A stretch of DNA of 54,745 nt from the NCBI GenBank assembly GCA_016235455.1, contig JACRKZ010000070.1:1-54745 (forward strand), given 5' to 3'. The translations under genes and the position numbers were made by a program. How positions within the stretch are numbered: position 1 is the stretch's first letter; every line of letters starts with the position of its first letter. The DNA comes from Armatimonadota bacterium. Its GTDB lineage: Bacteria > Armatimonadota > UBA10988. The notes under the pieces were generated by a model. The model did no database searches and was not told where the DNA came from. It saw only the letters and a program-made list of their open reading frames with translations. This document shows, piece by piece, positions 48,884 to 54,745 of the stretch.

Positions 48884-49360
48884 CTACAGTTCCCATTCTT
48901 GACCGCGCGACCGGATCATGGTCCGACCGCCGTCGAGGTGCAAGTAGAGCGTGCGCGCAATGCTGCCGCCCACGTCCTCCTTGGCCACCCGGATGCCGTT
49001 CTTCTGGAGCATCTTGGTGGCGACCAGGTGATTCCGCTCGCCGATGCGGAACGTGCCGCTCTCGTCGAGCATGTGCGCCGAGCCGGCCAGTTTGGCGATG
49101 AGCCGGTCGCGTTGCGCGCCCAACTCGTAGACCGAGGTCAGCAGCATGGCGATGCCGGTGTCGGCGAACATGGCCGGCCGCTGCTGAGCCTTGGCCGGAT
49201 CAAGCTGCGACAATGGCAAGAGGCAATGCACCATACCCCCGACCCTGGCCACGGGGTCGAACACCGTGACACCGATGCACGAGCCCAGCGAGTAGGTCAC
49301 TATCACGTCATCCCAGCGGTTGGAGACCTGGAACTCCGAGATTCCTACGGTATGTACCAC
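48884..49360 (-). CDS. cheD: Chemoreceptor glutamine deamidase CheD
   Basis: A 158-residue protein with the CheD pattern: LGSCIGVTVFDPVARVGGMV, the catalytic Cys in GSCIGV and His in GGMVHCLLP, then GERNHLVATKMLQKNGI and DVGGSIARTLYLHLDGGRTM. CheD deamidates receptors and, in Bacillus-type systems, is controlled by CheC; a CheX-type phosphatase is in the same operon here. The start is a GTG at 49360. Confidence 0.95.
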   Translation of the reverse strand: MVHTVGISEFQVSNRWDDVIVTYSLGSCIGVTVFDPVARVGGMVHCLLPLSQLDPAKAQQRPAMFADTGIAMLLTSVYELGAQRDRLIAKLAGSAHMLDESGTFRIGERNHLVATKMLQKNGIRVAKEDVGGSIARTLYLHLDGGRTMIRSRGQEWEL

Positions 49361-49402
49361 GTCGTAGACCCGTCCTGCCCGCCAGTAGCCAAGGCATTGT
49401 CA

Positions 49403-50209
49403 CTAGGCTGGTTTGATGTAGACCGACGGCCGCACGGGCTTGAACCCGCCCGTCAGGCCCGTGAGGCTCTCCGCATGACCGACCATGAGTATGCCACTCG
49501 GTCGCAAAAGGCGGAAGGCCTCGTCGAGGAAGCGCTGCCGCACCGTGTTGTCGAAGTAGATCATCACGTTGCGGCAAATGATCAGGTCCAGCGGCCCCTT
49601 GAGGGGATACGGTGTCTCGGCGAGGTTCATGCGGCGGAACGCGAGCAGTTGCTTGAGTTCGTCGCCGACCGCGAGCATGGTGCCCTTGGGCCGCTGGACC
49701 TTGGCAAAGTACTTCTGCCTCAGCTCAGGCGGCACGGGGTGGACCTTCTCGGGCTCATACTCGCCGACCTGCGCCTGTTCGAGCACCTGGGTATTGATGT
49801 CCGTGGCCAGGATCCGCGCGTCGACCGCACGGCCGGCCAGGGCCTCCTTCACCGTGATGGCGATGGTGTAAGGTTCCTCCCCGGTCGAACTCGCGGCGCA
49901 CCACAGCCGCAACCGGGTCCGGCCTTCGGCCAGCCAGGCGGTCAGGTAGCCGGTCATTTGCTCGAAGTGGTCGCGTTCCCGGTAGAAGCTGGTGGTGTTG
50001 GTCGAGATGGCATCGAGCAGGATCGTCAACTCGGTACCAGACTGGTCGTTGACCACATGCTGGTAGTAGTCGCTATGGTGCTCGAGGCCCAGGCTGCGCA
50101 TGCGTTTGCCCACACGCGCGGCCACCAACACCTCCTTGCCATCGCGCAGCAGGATGCCGCTGCGATCGTAGATGAGGTCCCGGAACCGTTCGAAGACAAC
50201 CCTATCCAT
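49403..50209 (-). CDS. cheR: Chemotaxis protein methyltransferase CheR
   Basis: SAM-dependent receptor methyltransferase of 268 residues. N-terminal helical domain; SAM-binding motif RLWCAASSTGEEPYTIAI, then ILATDINTQVLEQAQVGEY; catalytic region DLIICRNVMIYFDNTVRQRF and LLRPSGILMVGHAESL. The ATG at 50209 is well spaced from GAGG at the end of cheY; a TTG two codons earlier is less likely. Confidence 0.97.
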   Translation of the reverse strand: MDRVVFERFRDLIYDRSGILLRDGKEVLVAARVGKRMRSLGLEHHSDYYQHVVNDQSGTELTILLDAISTNTTSFYRERDHFEQMTGYLTAWLAEGRTRLRLWCAASSTGEEPYTIAITVKEALAGRAVDARILATDINTQVLEQAQVGEYEPEKVHPVPPELRQKYFAKVQRPKGTMLAVGDELKQLLAFRRMNLAETPYPLKGPLDLIICRNVMIYFDNTVRQRFLDEAFRLLRPSGILMVGHAESLTGLTGGFKPVRPSVYIKPA

Positions 50210-50217
50210 GTTCAACC

Positions 50218-50586
50218 TCAGGCGGACGCGCGCGCCAAGGTGTCGGTGACCTTGTCGATGAGCATCTGGGGCTCGAACGGCTTGATCACGTAGTTGTTGG
50301 CCCCAGCCTTGATGGCCTCCAGCACGCGGCTCTTTTCCGCTTCGGTCGTGACCATGATGATTGGCATCTTGCAGCCCATGGCACGGATTTCGCGGACGGC
50401 GTCGATGCCCTTGAGGTTGGGCATGTTCCAGTCCATGAGGACCAGGTCGAAATCATGCTCAACCACAGCCGCGACGGCCTCCTGGCCATCACCGGCCTGC
50501 ACCACGTCGGTGATGTCGGCCTTGGCCAGGGCGCCGATGACAATGCGCCTCATGACGCCCGAATCGTCGACAACAAGTGCTTTCAT
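50218..50586 (-). CDS. cheY: Chemotaxis response regulator CheY
   Basis: A single receiver domain of 122 residues: KALVVDDSGVMRRIVIGAL (acidic pocket), phosphoacceptor Asp in FDLVLMDWNMPNLKGIDAV, switch Thr in PIIMVTTEAEKSRVL, conserved Lys in NNYVIKPFEPQML. CheY-P would bind the FliN-like protein with FliM-type tails (41376-41969). Confidence 0.96.
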   Translation of the reverse strand: MKALVVDDSGVMRRIVIGALAKADITDVVQAGDGQEAVAAVVEHDFDLVLMDWNMPNLKGIDAVREIRAMGCKMPIIMVTTEAEKSRVLEAIKAGANNYVIKPFEPQMLIDKVTDTLARASA

Positions 50587-50598
50587 CGAACCACCACC

Positions 50599-51111
50599 TC
50601 ACTGCTTCTCAAACTCAAACGTCACACGCAGCACGAAGTTGCCCAGGTCGCTGGTGAAGGGGATCTCCAGCCAGGCTGCCTGCGACGGATGCATGACCTG
50701 ATAGTCGGCGCCGGCGACGACGGTCGGCAGACCCAGGTCGATGGCCGGCGTATCGGAATTGATCAGCCGGGCCTTGGCGCCACCGGCGATGATATTGGCC
50801 ATCTCCGCGACGGTATCGGTCACGTCCTCGGTCACCTCCGTGGGCTCATCGCCCAACAGACGGCCCACGATGTTGAACACCGTGTTGACCGGGAACGACA
50901 GCGCCACGGTGCCGCGCGCCGGCCCGCTGAGGCCGATAATGGCCACCAGGCTGAGCGTCTCGCTGCCCTTGCTGGTCAGCGTGACGTCGCCGCGCTTGGC
51001 CTTGCTGCTGAGCATCGTCTGGAACAACTCGTTGACGCTCTCGATAAACGGGTTGATGTATTCCACCCGCATCGTGCGCGCAGCTGCCCCTGCGGTTGTC
51101 GAACTTGACAC
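50599..51111 (-). CDS. cheX: CheX-type CheY-P phosphatase
   Basis: A 170-residue protein of the CheC/CheX/FliY fold. It starts VEYINPFIESVNELFQTML, typical of CheX, and has the phosphatase motif E-M-A-N-I-I-A-G-G-A-K-A (the E-x2-N active-site pair). The C-terminus is LEIPFTSDLGNFVLRVTFEF. Dephosphorylates CheY-P; supplies the phosphatase since no CheZ or CheC is present. GTG start with GGAGG 6 nt upstream. Confidence 0.9.
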   Translation of the reverse strand: MSSSTTAGAAARTMRVEYINPFIESVNELFQTMLSSKAKRGDVTLTSKGSETLSLVAIIGLSGPARGTVALSFPVNTVFNIVGRLLGDEPTEVTEDVTDTVAEMANIIAGGAKARLINSDTPAIDLGLPTVVAGADYQVMHPSQAAWLEIPFTSDLGNFVLRVTFEFEKQ

Positions 51112-51134
51112 GTCTGCCTCCTCGCTAGCGCCAC

Positions 51135-51659
51135 TCAGAAGTCTGACGCCACAGTGTCGACCGCGAGCAACTCGTTGACCGACAACACCTTATCCACGTC
51201 CAGCAACATCAGCACGCGTTCGGAAACCTTGCCCATGCCGAGAATGAAGCTCGTATCGATAGCCAGACCGAAGGCCGGCGGCGGCTCGATGGAGCCGGCG
51301 TCGATGTCGCGCACCTCGGACACGCGGTCCACCAGCACGCCCATCTGCATGACCCGGTCGCCTGCCTGGGCATCGACCACGATGATACACGTCTGCTCGG
51401 TATCTTCCACCGTGACCATGCCAAACTTGGCCCGCAGATCGACCACCGCGATGACCTTGCCGCGCAGGTTGATCACGCCGCGCACGAAGTCCGGCGTGCG
51501 TGGCACCGAGGTGATGTCCAGCAGGCCGATGATCTCGCGCACTTTGAGGATGGCCAGGCCATACTCTTCGGCGCCAAGCTGGAACGTCAGATACTTGCCA
51601 GCCAAGCTCTCACCCAGGCTGCCCGCGGTGGCCGCGCGCCCGGTTGCTTCGTTTGCCAT
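51135..51659 (-). CDS. cheW: Chemotaxis adaptor CheW
   Basis: A 174-residue CheW-domain protein: YLTFQLGAEEYGLAILKVRE, TSVPRTPDFVRGVINLRGKV (the receptor-binding Arg region), and MGVLVDRVSEV. Couples receptors to CheA. Slightly long because of an N-terminal Ala/Gly extension of about 20 residues. Confidence 0.96.
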   Translation of the reverse strand: MANEATGRAATAGSLGESLAGKYLTFQLGAEEYGLAILKVREIIGLLDITSVPRTPDFVRGVINLRGKVIAVVDLRAKFGMVTVEDTEQTCIIVVDAQAGDRVMQMGVLVDRVSEVRDIDAGSIEPPPAFGLAIDTSFILGMGKVSERVLMLLDVDKVLSVNELLAVDTVASDF

Positions 51660-51727
51660 CTCAGGTTCTCCTCAGTAATCAGTCTCGCCGGCGCCCCAGC
51701 GCCGGCCGCGTCAATCTGGCCCCGGCC

Positions 51728-54235
51728 TCAGACCAGGTCCAGCGCCAGGCCGTTGCCCTCGGCCAGCTTCACCAAGCCGCTCACGTCCAGGATCAGGCCC
51801 ACCAGGCCGTCGGGCATGATGGCACCGCCACTGATGCCCAGCAGCCCGCGCATGGTTTCGCCCAGGCTCTTGATCACAATCTGTTGTTGGCCCAGCAACT
51901 CGTCGGCCAGCAGGCAGACGCGTCGGCCATCGTCGTCCACCACAATCGCCAGCGCCTCCGTGGCGTCCTCGATGGCGCCTGGGATGCCGAACAGCGACGA
52001 GAGCCGGAACAGCGGCACCAACTGGCCCTGCACATCGAGCATCTCGCCGCGGTCCAGCACGGACGACAGCGTCTGCGCCGACGGCCGGATGCTGGTCACG
52101 ATGGACAACGTCGGCAGCACGTAGCGCTCGTCACCAACCCGCACCACCATGCCGTCGATGACGGCGAGGGTCAGCGGTAGCCGGATGGTGAAGACGCTGC
52201 CCTTGCCCTTTTCGCTGCGAATGTCCACCGCGCCGCGCAAGGCCTCGATGTTCCGCTTGACGACATCCATGCCCACGCCGCGCCCGCTGACGTCGGTCAC
52301 CTGCTTGGCGGTGGAGAAGCCCGGCTCGAAGATGAGCGCATACGCCTCGCGGTCGCTCAGCGGCTCGCCTTCCTTAATGATGCCGCGCTCTATCGCCTTG
52401 GCAACAATGGCGTCCTTGTCCAGACCGCGGCCATCGTCGTGGATCTCGATGTGGATGTTGCCGCCCTTGTGGAAGGCACGCAGCTCGACACGCGCCACGG
52501 CGGGCTTGCCGGCCGCCAGGCGATCGTCGACCTCGGTCTCGATGCCATGGTCCACGGCGTTGCGCACCATATGCACCAGCGGGTCACCGATGCGCTCGAC
52601 CACGCTGCGGTCGAGCTCGGTGTCCTCACCGGTGGTGGCGAACTCCACCTGCTTGCCGGTCTTGACGCCGAGGTCGCGCACCAGGCGCGCCATCTTCTGG
52701 AACGTGGCGCGGACCGGAACCATGCGTAGCGACGTGCCTAGCTCCTGCAGTTCGCGCGTGATCTTGTCGAGCTGGCTGATCTGACGCTGCACCGAGGCCG
52801 AGCCCAGGCCGCGGATGTCGTCGGCCTGAGAGACCATCGACTCCGCGATGACCAGCTCGCCGATTGTGTCGATGAGCCGGTCCAGGCGGTCCGGATCGAC
52901 GCGGACGGTGTCGGTGGCCATGGACGGCGACTGCGCCTGTCGTCCACCGGCGGCGGACTTCTGTGCGCGCAGCGCGATGGCCACGTCCTTGGGCTTGGCG
53001 TCGCCGTCCTTGACGAGCTGCTCGCCCAGCTTCAGGTTGCCGGTCGACTGGCGCTGCAGGGCGCTGTCAACGGCGCCCTTGGTGACCAGCCCGGCCTGCA
53101 CCAGCAGGTCGCCGAGCTTGGCGCCGGCCGGCGCACCGCCAATCAGCTTGAGCCGCGGCACCACCTCGTCCAACTCGGGGAAGACGGCCAACATGCCATC
53201 GCCGTGCAGCGCGTCATGGACAGCCTGTACGAGCGCCTTGAGCAGGTCGACCGCTTCGAAGATGACGTCGACAACCATGCCCTCCAGCAGCAACGAGCCA
53301 CTGCGGGCGCGCTCCAGGACGTTCTCCGCTTCGTGAGACAGCCGGGTCACGTCGCGCAGCGCCAGGAAGCCGGCCACGCCCTTGATGGTGTGGAACGCGC
53401 GGAAGACGGCGTTGAGCGCTTCGTCGTGCGTCGGGTCGGTCTCCAGGGTCAGCAGGTTGACGTCGCAGGCCTCGAGGTGCTCGCGGGCCTCGGCGACGAA
53501 GTCACCCAGCAGCGACTCGTCGCCCTCAATCTTCTGCGGCTGCGCCGCGGCGGCGGCGACGGGCTGGTCGGCGTCCACCTCAGCCAGGGGCTCAACCTCG
53601 GCGACCGGTGTCGAGGGCCGCATCATGGCCACGTCGCGGGCCTGTCGACCATCGCGCACCACGGACTGCAGCGCTTCCACGGAGGCCATGATGCTGCGCA
53701 GCGCCGCGGCTTCGTCGGCGACCTCGGCCAGCACGATGGCTTCGAGCAGCGAGCCGGCCTCGGAGGCCACCTTGGCCACCTCGAACTCGGCCTCGGCTTC
53801 GGCCCAGTCGGCGATGCGCTCGAACTGCGTGTGCAACGAGGCGAGCGCCGGAAGATCGTCCGCTTCAACCAGAAGCAGCGCTTCGGCGATCTGGTCGAGC
53901 ACGGCGGTCATGTCCGCCGTGCCGGACTCCGGAGTCTCGTCGCAGGAGTCGGCCAGGTCGTGGGCCAGTTCGGCCAGCGTCTGCACGGGGTCGGCGACGT
54001 CGCCGAGCACCACGGCCTCGATTGTGCCCGCGGCGTCCAAGAGCCGGGCCCGCAGCGCCGAACTCTCGGGCAACCCCGAGGTCGCCTGCTGCAGGCGAGT
54101 ATGCAGGGCAGCCAGACCAGGAAGGTCCCCGACATCAGCGGCGTCCAGCGCGGCCACCAGCGAACCAAGCAGCGCTTCGGCGCCGCCGGCAGCACCGCTC
54201 AAGGCAGCGCCGCTCTCCATCGTCACATCACTCAC
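51728..54235 (-). CDS. cheA: Chemotaxis histidine kinase CheA with extra N-terminal and MshEN-like segments
   Basis: An 835-residue kinase. Residues 21-97 and 111-190 are two copies of an unnamed helical module (LP.LA.LHT, then EA.VL..VAD). P1/HPt follows, with phosphorylatable H282 in FHTIKGVAGF. Residues 372-426 are two MshEN-like repeats (KLGDLLVQAGLVT, then KLGEQLVKDGDA) where P2 would be. Then the P3 dimerisation helices, P4 kinase domain (HMVRNAVDHGIE; GRGVGMDVVKRNI), and P5 CheW-like domain. The GTG at 54235 is the start, since GGGAGG lies 8 nt upstream; the longer frame lacks this. First gene of the che operon. Confidence 0.93.
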   Translation of the reverse strand: MSDVTMESGAALSGAAGGAEALLGSLVAALDAADVGDLPGLAALHTRLQQATSGLPESSALRARLLDAAGTIEAVVLGDVADPVQTLAELAHDLADSCDETPESGTADMTAVLDQIAEALLLVEADDLPALASLHTQFERIADWAEAEAEFEVAKVASEAGSLLEAIVLAEVADEAAALRSIMASVEALQSVVRDGRQARDVAMMRPSTPVAEVEPLAEVDADQPVAAAAAQPQKIEGDESLLGDFVAEAREHLEACDVNLLTLETDPTHDEALNAVFRAFHTIKGVAGFLALRDVTRLSHEAENVLERARSGSLLLEGMVVDVIFEAVDLLKALVQAVHDALHGDGMLAVFPELDEVVPRLKLIGGAPAGAKLGDLLVQAGLVTKGAVDSALQRQSTGNLKLGEQLVKDGDAKPKDVAIALRAQKSAAGGRQAQSPSMATDTVRVDPDRLDRLIDTIGELVIAESMVSQADDIRGLGSASVQRQISQLDKITRELQELGTSLRMVPVRATFQKMARLVRDLGVKTGKQVEFATTGEDTELDRSVVERIGDPLVHMVRNAVDHGIETEVDDRLAAGKPAVARVELRAFHKGGNIHIEIHDDGRGLDKDAIVAKAIERGIIKEGEPLSDREAYALIFEPGFSTAKQVTDVSGRGVGMDVVKRNIEALRGAVDIRSEKGKGSVFTIRLPLTLAVIDGMVVRVGDERYVLPTLSIVTSIRPSAQTLSSVLDRGEMLDVQGQLVPLFRLSSLFGIPGAIEDATEALAIVVDDDGRRVCLLADELLGQQQIVIKSLGETMRGLLGISGGAIMPDGLVGLILDVSGLVKLAEGNGLALDLV

Positions 54236-54636
54236 CGTGACCACCTCCCGCTCAGGTTCCACTTTCCATGGTTCGGCCAGAAGTAAGCCGGCTTAAGCAC
54301 TATCGCCTGGAAACGTAAACAGTTCGTCACGTGCGACCCGCGGATTCGGGGCAGGCTTGACTCCGGCCGCGGCAGCAGCCATGCTCTACCCGCCCCTGGT
54401 GCAGGCCGTATCGCATTGGGCGCTAACCGAGCCCTGGGACGTAGGGAACCTTTGCGGCCCGCCAGCGTCTGGTTTATCGAACCCGCAGAGCGGGTAAGAC
54501 CGAATCGGTGTGAACCGCGCTGGCCATTGGGACCGCCGAGCTGTTCTGGACCTGCGGGAGCCGCCGAGGCGCGGTCGGCTGCCGACGCCCGATTTGGGTT
54601 CGAGGCATAGCAACCTTGAGCATGTGGGAGAGACAA
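54236..54636. other. Divergent intergenic region between cheA and the pilin gene
   Basis: About 400 nt without a convincing gene; it must hold promoters for cheA (leftward) and the pilin gene (rightward). A perfect 12-bp palindrome TAAGCCGGCTTA lies at 54284-54295, about 50 nt before the cheA start, and could be an operator. Small hairpins occur further on: CCAG/CTGG at about 54462-54472, ACCCGC/GCGGGT at 54481-54495, and ACCG/CGGT directly after. No known riboswitch or tRNA is recognised. Confidence 0.5.
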
Positions 54637-54745
54637 ATGCGAACCAAGACGCGAAGCGCGTTCACGCTGATCGAGTTGCTGGTTGTCATCGCGATCATCG
54701 CTATCCTGGCGGCGATCCTGTTCCCGGTCTTCGCCAAGGCCCGTG
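54637..54745 (+). CDS. Prepilin-type N-terminal cleavage/methylation protein (cut off by window end)
   Basis: Only the first 36 residues are in the window. Short basic leader (MRTKTRSA), then the type IV pilin N-methylation motif FTLIELLVVIAIIAILAAIL and the ending FPVFAKAR. Prepilin peptidase would cleave before the Phe; the Glu at +5 is present. The FPVFA-(K/R)-AR extension is characteristic of the large pseudopilin families of Armatimonadota. Ribosome site GGGAGAG upstream. Confidence 0.92.
   Translation, partial: MRTKTRSAFTLIELLVVIAIIAILAAILFPVFAKAR

Noticed and set aside
54236..54330. A sigma-28-type promoter for cheA
   Set aside because: Fragments such as GTTT and GCGATA occur but not at the required spacing.
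54501..54520. GGTG-TG-AACCGCG in the pilin leader, similar to a T-box antiterminator
   Set aside because: It has extra bases in the core, no specifier stem or terminator alternative is visible, and the downstream gene is not an aminoacyl-tRNA or amino-acid gene.
54590..54612. TTCGAG resembling a tRNA T-loop
   Set aside because: No flanking T stem or cloverleaf can be drawn on either strand.

Overview
This 54.7-kb window comes from a GC-rich, flagellated, chemotactic bacterial chromosome. The gene that runs off the right edge encodes a prepilin whose N-terminus ends in the residues FPVFAKAR. That ending is typical of the very numerous pseudopilins of Armatimonadota, so an Armatimonadota or close relative is the best guess (inference, not proof). 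Most genes are tightly packed, often with ATGA overlaps or gaps of a few bases. I see no insertion sequence, prophage, CRISPR array, tRNA or rRNA.

Layout. 0-8 kb: a methyl-accepting chemotaxis protein; a small carbohydrate/hydrolase group (FAD oxidoreductase, beta-lactamase-fold serine hydrolase, GH127 beta-L-arabinofuranosidase); two small DUF4405-type membrane proteins. 7.6-16.2 kb, leftward: FtsB-like divisome protein, enolase, pyruvate phosphate dikinase, RqcP-like S4 protein, MazG, a PrsA/SurA-like foldase lipoprotein and a GAF-GAF-GGDEF diguanylate cyclase. 16.4-19.8 kb: diacylglycerol-kinase-like lipid kinase, zinc-ribbon membrane protein, a tandem SMR transporter pair, a lactonase-fold beta-propeller. 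19.9-28.1 kb: a ferredoxin followed by a full F1Fo ATP synthase operon (atpZ, atpI, B, E, F, H, A, G, D, C). 28.2-32.6 kb: a large secreted multi-module protein, an archaemetzincin-type lipoprotein protease and a Tat-exported Gfo/Idh/MocA oxidoreductase.

32.7-45.9 kb is one long rightward flagellar cluster: fliJ, a lytic transglycosylase-FliK fusion, flgD, the TIGR02530-type protein, flgE, flbD, an M14 carboxypeptidase, a motA-like gene, fliL, two fliN-like genes, fliO, P, Q, R and flhB. It is followed by prmA, which carries a frameshifting internal deletion, and by a SigH-type sigma factor behind a clear sigma-70 promoter. 47.8-54.2 kb, leftward, is a complete chemotaxis operon: cheA, W, X, Y, R, D, B. 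The pilin gene starts at 54637.

How they fit together: CheA/W/Y with the adaptation enzymes CheB/R/D and the phosphatase-like CheX would act on the flagellar motor through a FliN that carries two FliM-like CheY-binding tails. No fliM or motB is present in this cluster. The strongest oddities are the transglycosylase-FliK fusion and the M14 peptidase inside the flagellar operon (two peptidoglycan-active candidates built into flagellum assembly), an SMR pair in which one subunit lacks the essential membrane glutamate, a c subunit with Na+-type ligands and no glycine motif, a CheA with an MshEN-like segment and an N-terminal duplication, and strongly structured RNA between several flagellar genes.
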